From assembly GCF_018860365.1 (NCBI RefSeq), contig NZ_JAHKPO010000003.1:496001-560000 (forward strand): a DNA stretch of 64,000 nt. Direction: 5' to 3'. The notes beneath the pieces are model-generated. The model did not search any database and was not told the origin of the DNA. It saw only the letters and a list, made by a program, of their open reading frames with translations. The first letter of the stretch is position 1. Every line of letters starts with the position of its first letter. Below, piece after piece: positions 17,151 through 27,304 of the stretch. Origin of the DNA: Arenibacter algicola (lineage in GTDB: Bacteria > Bacteroidota > Bacteroidia > Flavobacteriales > Flavobacteriaceae). A program made the position numbers and the translations under genes.

Positions 17151-19208
17151 TTAATTAAGGACTATCTCGTCTACGAACAACCAACTTTTCCCCCCAGGGT
17201 TAGCATGCCAGGACGGGTTCTTAAGTTGACTTATTACTTCTACTTTTACATAAGTAGATTTGGTTGGAGGTATGTTTAGGTCGAAAAATTGAAATTTGGT
17301 ATCCGAGTTGGGTTTTTCCGTCGGAACTTTCTCCGTGTGGACAAGCTTAAAATTATTGCCATCCTGTGATACCCACACTTTGAAACCTGTTGGATAAAAA
17401 ATCCATTTTTCAGGTGAAGAAAATGCCCCTACCGATACCGTAGATATCAATTCTTCTTTTTGGAGTTTTAGAGTGGCTGCAAAATTACTGCCTTCATAAC
17501 CTATCCAATTGCCGTCAACAAAATTGATGGTTCCTCTTTTAAGATCTATCAAGGTGTTTCCTCCATTTCCTTTGTATTTTTCGTTGGGTTTATTGTTTAG
17601 GGTAATGGAATTGGGTAGAATATTCGATTTTTTAAAACTGACGGTTTTAACAGGGCTTAATTCCCAACCCGATTTATGACTAACAGCTTTGAGCTGGGTA
17701 GAGGTGGTCAGTAAAATGGGTTCATTGTATTTCGTGGATGTGGTGTCCGGTTCTGAACCGTCCAAGGTATAGTAGAGGTCCACTCCCTTGAAAAAATAAT
17801 CTAGGGTCACCTCAATCGAATCCTTGAAGAAATCGGTATCTGCAATAATGGATGGTGGTTCCAAGCTGGATGGGGTAAAGAGATCTTCGTTGATGCTTAC
17901 CACTGTAACCCCCTTATACTTATTGCTAAAGTGATCCAGAGCTTCTTTGGTGATTTTGGAATTCCATGGATATAAAGTTTTTAAACCATTTAGAGCGGTT
18001 AACTTTTCCAGACCCTGATCCGTAATATCGGTACCATAAATATTTAGGGACTCCAAGTGTTTTAAATCTCCTATGGACGCCATGGACTTATCCGTGATCT
18101 TTGTATTTTGTAATTGTAATTTGGTAAGATTCTTGAAGGAAGTTAAATACGAAGAAATAGTATCATTAAAATTAGAGTTGCCCAAATTGAGTTCAACAAT
18201 GTTTTCGGCATGCTTTTTTAGTGCTTTCAGATCATTTTTTTCCAAACTCTGATTGCCCGACAAGTTTACTATTAAAAGGGGATTTTTTTCCGCCAATTTT
18301 GTGATAATAGGTCCGTTGATGTTTATGGAGGCCAACCAGTCTTCGGGAACCATTTCCACTTCTTTTGCAATAAGCGCCCTAGTGGAAGTGTCTTCTTCCA
18401 ATGAATTTAAAATATCATTGATCTTTTCGGTTTTATCCAAAGTTCCGGCCACACAATCAAAACAGTTTTCATGGCCTATCCACCATTCCAACAATTGAAT
18501 TTCGTGATTGGTCAGTTGCACCTTACCCTTTGGAGGCATATGGTCCTCGTCTTCCATAGGTAGTTTTATGTGGTGTATCAATCTGGGGACTTCGTCCTTT
18601 TCGGCAACCAATAAGCTGCCCGATTCTCCCCCCAAAAGCAGTTGCTCTTTGTTGGTCATAATTAAGCCTCCCTTAACCTTGTTGGGATTGTGGCAACTTA
18701 CACACTTTTCATCCAGAATTGGCATTATGATGTCATTGAATACCAAGGCATTGTCAACGTCTGTAATAACTACCTTTTTCGCTTTTTCATTTTTATACAG
18801 ATAGTCCTCCCCATGGGTCATGCTCCCACCATAATGTCCTGTTAGGCCTAAAAGGGCCATAACGCTTATAAAAAGGGGTAGGTATATGTTTTTGGACCAG
18901 GCCTTTGGATATTTTTTAATAAAATATAGAAGGGTAGTGCCTATGGCCAATCCAACGGCCATCCAGCGATGCCTAAACAACAAGGTCTCATCATAACCCC
19001 CCTCTTCGCCCAATAACCAACCACTGGCCACTGATAGCACTGTGCTTGCTGCAGCAATGGCAAGAGTAAATTTAATAATATCGTTTTCCGTTCCGGAATT
19101 TTTCTTTCTAAAGTATAGTTCCATTAGAAAGGCCAATACAAGAATACCAATGGGCAAGTGTACCAATAGGGGATGTAGGCGACCAAGGCTTATAATCTGT
19201 AGTATCAT
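17151..19208 (-). CDS. Composite cytochrome c / leucine-rich repeat / carbohydrate-binding protein
   Basis: A 685-residue envelope protein with an unusual order of domains: four membrane helices at residues about 8-125; a Planctomycete-type cytochrome c domain (CVSCH at 169-173, NPNKVKGGL after it); a leucine-rich repeat stretch (about 300-440, e.g. LTKLQLQNTKITDKSM); a chitobiase C-terminal-type segment (YYTLDGSEPDTTS); and a discoidin-like C-terminal domain ending SWLFVDEIVLN. The start is an ATG and the next gene upstream ends 16 bases away, so it is the last gene of the cytochrome unit. The C-terminal modules closely resemble those of the GH20 and DUF4838 proteins. Function inferred: surface or periplasmic binding linked to a haem protein. 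Confidence 0.85.
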   Translation of the reverse strand: MILQIISLGRLHPLLVHLPIGILVLAFLMELYFRKKNSGTENDIIKFTLAIAAASTVLSVASGWLLGEEGGYDETLLFRHRWMAVGLAIGTTLLYFIKKYPKAWSKNIYLPLFISVMALLGLTGHYGGSMTHGEDYLYKNEKAKKVVITDVDNALVFNDIIMPILDEKCVSCHNPNKVKGGLIMTNKEQLLLGGESGSLLVAEKDEVPRLIHHIKLPMEDEDHMPPKGKVQLTNHEIQLLEWWIGHENCFDCVAGTLDKTEKINDILNSLEEDTSTRALIAKEVEMVPEDWLASININGPIITKLAEKNPLLIVNLSGNQSLEKNDLKALKKHAENIVELNLGNSNFNDTISSYLTSFKNLTKLQLQNTKITDKSMASIGDLKHLESLNIYGTDITDQGLEKLTALNGLKTLYPWNSKITKEALDHFSNKYKGVTVVSINEDLFTPSSLEPPSIIADTDFFKDSIEVTLDYFFKGVDLYYTLDGSEPDTTSTKYNEPILLTTSTQLKAVSHKSGWELSPVKTVSFKKSNILPNSITLNNKPNEKYKGNGGNTLIDLKRGTINFVDGNWIGYEGSNFAATLKLQKEELISTVSVGAFSSPEKWIFYPTGFKVWVSQDGNNFKLVHTEKVPTEKPNSDTKFQFFDLNIPPTKSTYVKVEVISQLKNPSWHANPGGKSWLFVDEIVLN

Positions 19209-19224
19209 TCTTTGGTGTATAGGT

Positions 19225-20718
19225 TTAGGTTAGGATATCCTTTACAATATGGCCTTCCACATCTGTTAATCTAAACCTTCTTCCCTGGTATTTATAAGTT
19301 AATTTCTCATGGTCTATTCCTAATAAATGCAACATTGTTGCTTGGAAATCGTGTACATGCACCGGGTCCTTTACAATGTTGTATCCAAAATCATCCGTTT
19401 CTCCATAGACGATACCGGGTTTTATACCTCCTCCGGCCATCCAAATGGTAAAAGATCTTGGATGATGGTCCCTACCATAATTGGTATCCGTTAAAAGACC
19501 TTGTGAATAATTGGTTCTTCCAAACTCTCCTCCCCAAATCACCAAGGTATCCTCCAATAATCCACGTTGTTTTAGATCGGCCACAAGAGCGGCAGAAGCT
19601 TGGTCTACGTCTTTTGCCTGTTTGGCAATGGCCCCAGGTAGATTGTCGTGTTGATCCCAACCCATATGGTACAATTGGATAAAACGTACGTCTTGTTCCG
19701 CCAATCTTCTTGCCAAAAGGCAATTTGCTGCATAGGTTCCCGGAATTTTAGCTTCGGGCCCGTACATTTCATAGATATAATCGGGTTCATTGGCAGTGTC
19801 CATAACATTTGGGACGGAGGTTTGCATCCTGTATGCCATTTCATATTGGGCAATTCTACTTTTTATTTCAGGATCACCGGAATCTTGATAGTGCTTGTCG
19901 TTCAAAGCCGCTAAATTGTCCAACATTTCGCGTTTAACCTCTTTGGTAATGCCCTTGGGATCGTTCAGATATAGAACGGGATCCTTGGCTGCCCTAAATT
20001 GAACACCTTGATGAAGCGAGTGTAAAAAACCATTGCCCCATAACCTAGTGTATAAGGGTTGTCCGTTGGGTCTACCCGTGCCTCGTGACAACAGGACCGT
20101 GAATGCCGGGAGATTTTCATTTTCGCTGCCCAAACCATAACTTAACCATGATCCGATACTGGGCCTTCCGGGTTGTTGGGATCCTGTCTGGAAGAACGTA
20201 ACCGCAGGATCATGATTTATGGCTTCCGTGTACATGGATTTTATAATGCATAGCTCGTCTACCATTTTAGCGGTATAGGGAAGAATATCACTTATGTAGG
20301 TGCCGTTCTTGCCATGCTGGCTAAAATTGTGCAGGGAACCGACCAAGGGAAATTTATCCTGTCCGGCAGTCATCCCCGTAAGCCGTTGTCCATTTCTGAT
20401 AGATTCTGGCAGATCTTCCCCGCGTCTTTTATTCAAAAGTGGTTTATAGTCAAAAAGTTCCAATTGGGAAGGTCCCCCACTTTGAAACAGATAGATTACC
20501 CTTTTAATTTTGGCCGGGTGATGGAGTGAATTTAAAATTCCCTTAACCCCTTCCAGGCCATCATCCTTGGTAAGTATGCCATTTTTATCTTTTCTAAATA
20601 GGTTTGCACCTAAAAGGGATGCTAGTGCTACCCCGCCTACGCCTAAGGCCGTTTTGCCTAAAAATGACCTTCGGTTTAAAATCAAGGATCGTTCTTCTAT
20701 AATTTTTTTTTCGCTCAT
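19225..20718 (-). CDS. DUF1501 family protein with Tat signal
   Basis: A 497-residue protein starting with a twin-arginine signal (NRRSFLGKTALGVGGVALA), so it is exported folded. The rest matches the DUF1501 family, related to sulfatase/alkaline phosphatase-fold proteins: FQSGGPSQLELFDYKP, GQDKFPLVGS, LYHMGWDQHDN, WGGEFGRTNYS and GRDHHPRSFTIW. DUF1501 genes are normally paired with PSCyt1/DUF1549/DUF1553 genes, as here. The upstream stop and this ATG are two bases apart, so translation is coupled. The reaction is unknown. Confidence 0.9.
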   Translation of the reverse strand: MSEKKIIEERSLILNRRSFLGKTALGVGGVALASLLGANLFRKDKNGILTKDDGLEGVKGILNSLHHPAKIKRVIYLFQSGGPSQLELFDYKPLLNKRRGEDLPESIRNGQRLTGMTAGQDKFPLVGSLHNFSQHGKNGTYISDILPYTAKMVDELCIIKSMYTEAINHDPAVTFFQTGSQQPGRPSIGSWLSYGLGSENENLPAFTVLLSRGTGRPNGQPLYTRLWGNGFLHSLHQGVQFRAAKDPVLYLNDPKGITKEVKREMLDNLAALNDKHYQDSGDPEIKSRIAQYEMAYRMQTSVPNVMDTANEPDYIYEMYGPEAKIPGTYAANCLLARRLAEQDVRFIQLYHMGWDQHDNLPGAIAKQAKDVDQASAALVADLKQRGLLEDTLVIWGGEFGRTNYSQGLLTDTNYGRDHHPRSFTIWMAGGGIKPGIVYGETDDFGYNIVKDPVHVHDFQATMLHLLGIDHEKLTYKYQGRRFRLTDVEGHIVKDILT

Positions 20719-20720
20719 GA

Positions 20721-23093
20721 TCAACCCCTGGTTATAGTTTCGTCTAAATTTAAAATAGTATGTGCCGTTAATGCCAAGGCGGCCAATTGGTTTTTTGAAT
20801 AGGAACTATCTATTTCAAAATCTCCAATGGACAGATAGTCCTGCGGGTCTATACCTTCTTCATCCACTTTTTGGAGCATGCTATTGTAATAATTGTTCAA
20901 CATGGACAATTCTTCCTCATCCGGAGTTCTGGACGTTGCCAGTTTAAATATATATTTTATTTGTTCGCTGATTTCTTTATTGCGATCAATGGCGTTTTTG
21001 GCAATGAGCCTCGATGCCTCAATGATTTGGGGATCGTTTAACAATACCAATGCCTGTAAGGGGGTATTGGTTTCTTGCCGTTTTACAGTACAAAGATCTC
21101 TGGATGCCGCATCAAAAGTCATCATGCTTGGTGGAGGAACGGTTCTTTTCCAGAAGGTGTACAAACTTTTTCTATATAGGTCTTTTCCCGTGCTGGTAAT
21201 GTAGGTGGCCGTACTTCCTCCTCCGCCTCCAGTGGTGGCCTCCCAAATACCGGCGGGTTGATAAGGTTTAACACTTGGGCCGCCCACCTCTTTGTTGAGC
21301 AATCCACTGATCTTGAGGGCTTGGTCCCTAATTAATTCGGCTGTTAGCCTTAATCTTGGGGCACGTGCCAATAGTCGGTTTTCAGGGTCTAATTCCTGTA
21401 ATTCCTTGGATACCTTGGTGCTTTGTTGGTACGTGGCCGAAAGGGCCATATATTTTAATATTTTTCTTGAATCCCAACCTTCTTCCTTTAATTTTATGGC
21501 AAGGAAGTCTAGCAACTCTGGGTGTGTAGGCAATGAGCCTTGATTGCCAAAATCGAAGGAAGATGCCACCAAACCTGTGCCAAACATGCGTTGCCAATAC
21601 CTGTTTACGGTAACCCTGGCAGTCAATGGATTGTCTTCATGGAAAAGCCATTTTGCCAATCCCAATCGGTTTTTGGGATATTCCTCAGGGAAAGGGAGTA
21701 TGGATTCGGGTGTATTGGGGTATACCTGTGTAGTGGGTTGGTCGTAAACGCCCCTGTTCAAGATATAGGATGGTCTAATTTCCTCCATTTCGTTCATGAC
21801 CATTACAGGAACTTCTTTCATGGTGGATTTTTGGAGTTGAACAAAGCTCAATATGCCATTTTTCTCCTTTTCGGTAATGGTCATATATGGTTTTGGAATT
21901 TTTCCAGCCCCACCTGGTGTCAGTCCTAATTCGTCAATATTATTGAAGAAACTGAACAATTCAAAATGGTTTTTTTGACTTATTGGGTCATACTTGTGAT
22001 CGTGGCATCTTGCACATTCAAAAGTTAAACCCAGAAAAGCAGTTCCAAAGGTCACCGCCCTGTCCTCTACATACTCAATACGATATTCTTCGGGTATAAC
22101 CCCGCCCTCAAAGGTAATCTTGTGGTTCCTGTTGAAACCTGTGGCAAGAATCTGTTCCGCGTTGGCATTGGGCAGAAGATCTCCCGCTAATTGATAGGTG
22201 ACAAACTGGTCATAGGGCATGTTCTGCTTAAAGGCGTGAATTACCCAGTCGCGCCAAGGCCACATGATTCGTTCAAAATCGTCTTGGTATCCATGGGTGT
22301 CCGCATATCGCGCAATATCCATCCATTCAGCGGACATGTGCTCTGCGTAGTCCATAGTATTTAACAGGGAATCTATAATTTCTTCAAAGGCAGTGGGGGA
22401 GTCGTTGTTGACGAAGTTGTTTATTTGTTCCACGCTTGGTGGTAGCCCGGTTAGGTCGAAGAACACCCTTCTTAACAATTTTTCTTTTGAAGCTTTTTCA
22501 CTGGGTTGCAGGCCTTTTTGTTCCAGTTGTGCTAAAACAAATTGGTCAATTTCATTTTGGGCCCAGGTAGTATTGGTCGTTTTTGGTACAATTGGCTTTT
22601 CAGGAGCAATAAATGCCCAATGTTCCTTGTATTCGGCTCCTTGATCTATCCATTTTTTTAAAACTTCCTTTTCGTACTGGGTAAGGGTAAGGTTGGATTC
22701 TGGAGGCGGCATCATTAAGGATTCGTCCGCGGTGTATATGCGATTGACCAATTCACTTTTTTCAACATCACCGGGAACAATGGCATAATGGTCCTTCTTT
22801 TTACCCAAGGCCATATAGGCATCTTCGGCCGTGTTCAAGGATAGTCCGCCCTCTATGGCGTTTTTATCGGGACCATGGCATTTGAAACACCGGTCCGATA
22901 GGATTGGTTTTACATGAAAAGTAAAGTCTATTTTATCGGGAACTCTTCCGTTAATATCGTTGCTAACAGTCGTTTCGGAGGTTTGTACTCCAGTGTTGCA
23001 GCCAAAGGCGACCAAAACAGGAATGGACACCAAAAGTGAATATAATCCGGTTAGGGATCGGGTAAGGAATTTTTTTGTAGGTTGGACCAACAT
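20721..23093 (-). CDS. PSCyt1/DUF1549/DUF1553 family protein
   Basis: A 790-residue exported protein. The N-terminus is basic and then hydrophobic, with a possible lipobox ending at C32. A cytochrome-type domain follows (CFKCHGPD, C69-C72-H73). DUF1549 begins near residue 160 (WAQNEIDQFVLAQL, then WMDIARYADTHGYQ) and includes a second haem-like CARCHDHKYDP motif. DUF1553 fills the C-terminal third (LTARVTVNRYWQRMFG, RQETNTPLQALVLLNDPQ). These families are abundant in Planctomycetes and occur near polysaccharide loci in Bacteroidota. It forms a translationally coupled pair with the DUF1501 gene and probably follows the two-component genes in one transcript. Confidence 0.9.
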   Translation of the reverse strand: MLVQPTKKFLTRSLTGLYSLLVSIPVLVAFGCNTGVQTSETTVSNDINGRVPDKIDFTFHVKPILSDRCFKCHGPDKNAIEGGLSLNTAEDAYMALGKKKDHYAIVPGDVEKSELVNRIYTADESLMMPPPESNLTLTQYEKEVLKKWIDQGAEYKEHWAFIAPEKPIVPKTTNTTWAQNEIDQFVLAQLEQKGLQPSEKASKEKLLRRVFFDLTGLPPSVEQINNFVNNDSPTAFEEIIDSLLNTMDYAEHMSAEWMDIARYADTHGYQDDFERIMWPWRDWVIHAFKQNMPYDQFVTYQLAGDLLPNANAEQILATGFNRNHKITFEGGVIPEEYRIEYVEDRAVTFGTAFLGLTFECARCHDHKYDPISQKNHFELFSFFNNIDELGLTPGGAGKIPKPYMTITEKEKNGILSFVQLQKSTMKEVPVMVMNEMEEIRPSYILNRGVYDQPTTQVYPNTPESILPFPEEYPKNRLGLAKWLFHEDNPLTARVTVNRYWQRMFGTGLVASSFDFGNQGSLPTHPELLDFLAIKLKEEGWDSRKILKYMALSATYQQSTKVSKELQELDPENRLLARAPRLRLTAELIRDQALKISGLLNKEVGGPSVKPYQPAGIWEATTGGGGGSTATYITSTGKDLYRKSLYTFWKRTVPPPSMMTFDAASRDLCTVKRQETNTPLQALVLLNDPQIIEASRLIAKNAIDRNKEISEQIKYIFKLATSRTPDEEELSMLNNYYNSMLQKVDEEGIDPQDYLSIGDFEIDSSYSKNQLAALALTAHTILNLDETITRG

Positions 23094-23222
23094 TTGATTT
23101 TGGATAAAATAACACCTTCTAAGTTAACGAGTTTACAATAATTTAACGGTAAATTTCGACAAATGACAATCCAAGACAGCTAAATGCGGCGAAAAAAAAG
23201 AATAAAGTGTAATTAGGAAGGT

Positions 23223-23939
23223 TTATTCCAAATCACCATCTAGAATTTTACTTTTTACTTCGTTGAGGTAACTACGCCCAATAGTATATCTAATGCCCTG
23301 CACTTCCACGCTGTTGCCTTCAATAGCATCTATCTTGTTGATGGCTATGGTATAAGACCTATGTATTCTTATAAATTTGTCTGCAGGTAGTTCCTCCGTA
23401 AAACTACTCAAGGTTTTATGAATGATATGTTTGTTGGCTTTGGTCTTTATCCTGATGTAATCCTTTAGACTTTCAATGACAATAATGTCGTCCAAATAAA
23501 TTTTTTGCAATTTTTTCTTATCGACCTTTACAAAAATACTTGGATTATCATTGGTCGTATGCACTTCGTTCTTGGGAACTCCTTCCTTTAAATTAATAAT
23601 TCTATTAACCGTCTTTAAAAATCTGTGGAAAGGTATGGGTTTCACCAAGTAGTCTATGGCCTCCAACTCAAAACTTTTAAGGGCATAATCTTCATGGGCC
23701 GTTGTCATAACTACCATAGCTTTTGAATTTACACTTCCCAGGAGATCAAGGCCGTTCATAATGGGCATATTGATATCCAGGAATACAATGTCTACTTCAT
23801 TTCTCTGTAAAAAAGTGGAAGCGTCAATAGCGTTGGTGAAGGTTTGAACCAGATCCAGTTCCTTAATCTGTTCCACATAGTTCTTTAATATGTTGATTGC
23901 CAGTGGTTCATCGTCGATAATTATTACCTTAAAACTCAT
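23223..23939 (-). CDS. LytTR-family response regulator
   Basis: A 238-residue regulator. The receiver domain (residues 1-120) has the phospho-acceptor Asp in DIVFLDINMPIMNG, the acidic start IIIDDEP and the switch Thr in VMTTAHEDYAL. The LytTR DNA-binding domain follows (IYLDDIIVIESLKDYIRI, FIRIHRSYTIAINKID). Its ATG overlaps the stop of the kinase gene, so the two are translated together. The 129-base gap to the cytochrome genes downstream, same strand, suggests they are its targets or cotranscribed. Confidence 0.93.
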   Translation of the reverse strand: MSFKVIIIDDEPLAINILKNYVEQIKELDLVQTFTNAIDASTFLQRNEVDIVFLDINMPIMNGLDLLGSVNSKAMVVMTTAHEDYALKSFELEAIDYLVKPIPFHRFLKTVNRIINLKEGVPKNEVHTTNDNPSIFVKVDKKKLQKIYLDDIIVIESLKDYIRIKTKANKHIIHKTLSSFTEELPADKFIRIHRSYTIAINKIDAIEGNSVEVQGIRYTIGRSYLNEVKSKILDGDLE

Positions 23940-25027
23940 TACACCTTTAATTTAAGAATAACGTTAAACATTTTGTCCTTTTCAAAGATAGATAGATTGT
24001 AATCTTTGGGTTCGTAGCCCAGTTCCAATCGTTTTTTTACATTGGTAAGTCCAATTCCACCAACTTCTGGGTTTATTGTGTTGCGCGACTTATTTTGTGG
24101 AATATTGTTGCTGATTTCAAAATTCAGGATGTCGTCCACAACTTCCAAATTTATTTTGATGTACATTTTGCCAATATTTTTACTGGCGCCATGTTTAAAA
24201 CTGTTTTCTATAAAGGGCATCAATAGCATGGGGGCAATTCCCTTTCCTTCAATATCGCCCGAAATATTCATATCAATTTGTAAAGAATTGTCAAATCGGA
24301 TACGTTCCAAATCGATATAGTTTTGGATACATTCAATTTCTTTGGTCAAATCCTGATAGGGTTTGTCCGTAGCATATAGCAAATAACGCATTAATTCTGA
24401 TAACCTTAGAACTACCTGAGGGGCCTTGTCCGATTTTTCTAAAGTTAGGGAATATATGTTATTTAACGTGTTAAAGAAGAAATGTGGCGAAACCTGTGAT
24501 CTTAGGAATTTTAATTCCGTGGTCAACTGTCTTTTTTCCAGTTCGTGGAGTTTGCTGTTTTCATTTAACCAGTCTACCGTAATTTTTATGGCCGTCACAA
24601 ACGACATTACATAAAGTTCTCCCAGCATGGTAACTATGGCGTAATTCAGTGTAAGGCTTTCAACATCCCCGGCTTCGGGCATTACGTTGTTGCTTACTAA
24701 ATAATAAGTAAGGTTGAATTTTACCAATAGTCCTATGAACAAAGAGGCCAGGAGTAAAAAAGTATAAGTAATATATCGTTTCGTGTAAACGAATTTGGGC
24801 ATCAAAAAATAAATATTGAAGTATGCCAAGGCCATATGTATGGGGAAACCCAATAAGTTGGTTTTTATGGAATAGGCAAAATCCTGGTGTAGATTTCCCC
24901 AGCGGAAAATATTGAACAGGATATACACGGCCCAAAAAATGATATGGTGCCTGTAATTGATATTAAAATCACCGGAACTATTTCTACTAAATAATTTAGG
25001 ATTCAGTTTTTTGATTGGCATTAGCAT
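23939..25027 (-). CDS. LytS/YehU-type sensor histidine kinase
   Basis: A 362-residue membrane kinase with four membrane helices in residues about 28-165, then the His_kinase (PF06580) block with the phosphorylated His in SQVSPHFFFNTLN and a HATPase domain (LLMPFIENSFKHG N-box, VGGIGLTNVKKRLEL G-box). It lacks a large extracellular sensor domain. Partner of the overlapping LytTR regulator. The gene is divergent from the symporter that opens the polysaccharide locus, so the signal may relate to it. Confidence 0.92.
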   Translation of the reverse strand: MLMPIKKLNPKLFSRNSSGDFNINYRHHIIFWAVYILFNIFRWGNLHQDFAYSIKTNLLGFPIHMALAYFNIYFLMPKFVYTKRYITYTFLLLASLFIGLLVKFNLTYYLVSNNVMPEAGDVESLTLNYAIVTMLGELYVMSFVTAIKITVDWLNENSKLHELEKRQLTTELKFLRSQVSPHFFFNTLNNIYSLTLEKSDKAPQVVLRLSELMRYLLYATDKPYQDLTKEIECIQNYIDLERIRFDNSLQIDMNISGDIEGKGIAPMLLMPFIENSFKHGASKNIGKMYIKINLEVVDDILNFEISNNIPQNKSRNTINPEVGGIGLTNVKKRLELGYEPKDYNLSIFEKDKMFNVILKLKV

Positions 25028-25338
25028 TGATCACGGTCTTAAATTCTAAAAATTGGCGTTTGGCTTTACGGGTTGGTTGTTGGTCTAATTTTATTCTTCT
25101 TCCTGAAAAAAAATCAAATATTTAGTTCAGGTAAGTGGAATGCCCTTGTTGGTTTTTATTTACTTTTTGAATTATCGCCAATATAGTTTTGAAAATTTGG
25201 GGAATTTATAAAAAAAATAAGAGTTCTTGTCTTTAGGCGCGAAAAAACATAAGGCTGCGATATTTTTTTTAAACCTTTATAAATAAAAAATCACTGGTTG
25301 ATGAGCTTTTTTGCTTTGACCCTAAAAAAATAAATTGA
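25028..25338. promoter_or_regulatory. Divergent intergenic region, kinase / symporter
   Basis: Some 311 bases of AT-rich DNA hold the promoters of both divergent units. TAGTTTTG at 25184-25191 matches the -7 consensus in the plus direction and would give a leader of about 140 bases for the symporter. No clear operator palindrome was seen. Confidence 0.35.
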
Positions 25339-27216
25339 ATGAATGCAATCGATGTGGCAATTATTGTTGCCTATATAGTGTTGACCCTCTTTGTTGGTAT
25401 TTGGGTTTCAAAAAAAGCATCCCAAGGCCTTAAGTCGTATTTTTTAGGAGGGAATAACATAAAATGGTATTATCTGGGGCTAAGTAATGGATCTGGCATG
25501 TTCGATGTTTCCGGTACCGCGTGGATGGTAGGAATTCTATTTTTGTACGGGGTAAAGAGTTTTATGTTCATGTGGCTATGGCCAATTTGGAACCAAATCT
25601 TTGTTATGATGTTCTTGGCGGTTTGGATTCGGCGGTCCAATATTATGACCGGATCGGAATGGATACTTACCCGCTTTGGGGACGATAGGGCAGGGAGGGC
25701 TTCCCATAGTATAGTGGCCGTATTTGCTATTGTTGCCGCCGTAGGATTTATTGCTTATTTTTTTGAAGGCGTTGGTAAATTTTTGACCATTATCCTACCA
25801 TGGGATATGGCTTTGCATATAGGGGAGATGGTTTTGTTGAACTCTGAACAGTCCTATGCCATGATCATCATATTTTTGACCACGATCTATACCGTGAAGG
25901 GAGGAATGTTCTCGGTGGTAGCTACGGAAGTACTCCAATATATCATTATGGTTATTGCTGGGATACTTGTTGCGGGCTATGCCTTTTTTGCTTTCTCCGA
26001 TGTAGAGATCAACTCGGTAATAAGTGCCGAATGGAAAAACGTATTCTTTGGTTGGGAATTGGGAACCCATTGGGATAAGGAATTTCAGGCTTTTAATGAT
26101 TTGATCGATTCTGAGGGATATAAGATGTTCGGGGCCTTGATAGGAATGACACTTTTTAAAGGTTTCTTTGCTAGTATAGCGGGACCTACGCCTAGTTACG
26201 ACCTTCAAAGAATCTTGTCTACCCGTACCGTGAAAGATGCCGCTTACATGAGTGGTTTTACAAATTTGGTGCTGTTTATTCCCAGGTATTTGTTAATAAC
26301 CGGGATTGTAGTAATTGCCCTGGTTGTACTAACCCCGGAAATGATTGCCAATCCTGGACTTACCGGTGCGGAGTTGGAGGTATTGCTGCCCAAAGTAATC
26401 AACTTTCATGTGCCGGTGGGAATAAAAGGCTTGCTGTTGGCCGGTTTGCTTGCAGCTTTTATGTCTACTTTCTCGGCTTTTGTAAATGCCGGTCCCGCTT
26501 ATTTGGTCAATGATATTTACAAAAAATACTTTAGGCCGGAAGCGTCGCACAAGCATTATATTAAAGTGAGTCATATAGCCTCCTTTTTGGTGGTGATTTT
26601 AGGTGTTGTTATGGGATTTTTTGCAGATTCCATCAATTCCCTGACCCTTTGGATAACAAGTGCGTTGTTCGGGGGGTATGTTGCAGCTAATTTTTTAAAA
26701 TGGATCTGGTGGCGATTTAACGGTTGGGGCTATTTTTGGGGTATGTTGTCCGGTTTGATTATTGCTTCATTACAATTTGTGCTAGATAACAATAAAGGCA
26801 ATTTTACAGAGGGTAGCTTGTTGTACGAGCTTTCCCATGTCCATGCCATTTATCTATTCCCTATAATTTTTGGGGTCTCTATGTTGGGTTCGTTTTTGGG
26901 GACCTATTTTAGCCCTGCGACCGACAAGGAAGTGTTAAAATCCTTCTACAAGAATGTGAAACCTTGGGGTTGGTGGAATCCGATATATAAAGAATTGAAA
27001 GCGGAAGATCCTACATTTGAAAAGAACAATGAATTTTGGTGGGATATGATGAACTGTGCCATTGGCATCATATGGCAGTCCAGTATGATTGTGCTCCCCA
27101 TATATTTTATGATCAGGGATTATCCTAAAGCTATTGTTGCATTAGTGATATTTGGTGCCACTTCGGCAATTTTAAAGTTTACTTGGTTGGATAAGGTTCG
27201 AAAAATACCAAATTAG
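25339..27216 (+). CDS. Sodium:solute symporter family transporter
   Basis: A 625-residue inner-membrane transporter of the SSS family with about 13-15 helices. The start MNAIDVAIIVAYIVLTLFVG, the KGLKSYFLGG-like segment (LKSYFLGGNNIKWY), GSGMFDVSGTAWMVG and a long C-terminal extension with PWGWWNPI agree with sugar-type SSS members found in Bacteroidota polysaccharide loci. It would import a mono- or disaccharide with Na+. As first gene before the cytoplasmic GH130 gene, it probably brings in that enzyme's substrate. Confidence 0.9.
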   Translation: MNAIDVAIIVAYIVLTLFVGIWVSKKASQGLKSYFLGGNNIKWYYLGLSNGSGMFDVSGTAWMVGILFLYGVKSFMFMWLWPIWNQIFVMMFLAVWIRRSNIMTGSEWILTRFGDDRAGRASHSIVAVFAIVAAVGFIAYFFEGVGKFLTIILPWDMALHIGEMVLLNSEQSYAMIIIFLTTIYTVKGGMFSVVATEVLQYIIMVIAGILVAGYAFFAFSDVEINSVISAEWKNVFFGWELGTHWDKEFQAFNDLIDSEGYKMFGALIGMTLFKGFFASIAGPTPSYDLQRILSTRTVKDAAYMSGFTNLVLFIPRYLLITGIVVIALVVLTPEMIANPGLTGAELEVLLPKVINFHVPVGIKGLLLAGLLAAFMSTFSAFVNAGPAYLVNDIYKKYFRPEASHKHYIKVSHIASFLVVILGVVMGFFADSINSLTLWITSALFGGYVAANFLKWIWWRFNGWGYFWGMLSGLIIASLQFVLDNNKGNFTEGSLLYELSHVHAIYLFPIIFGVSMLGSFLGTYFSPATDKEVLKSFYKNVKPWGWWNPIYKELKAEDPTFEKNNEFWWDMMNCAIGIIWQSSMIVLPIYFMIRDYPKAIVALVIFGATSAILKFTWLDKVRKIPN

Positions 27217-27304
27217 AAAAAATTGACAAGTTCCTAGAACTAAGTTTTAGATAGATTACATTAGAGAGAAATAAGTTTAGTTATAATATTTAAATCAAAA
27301 TAAA

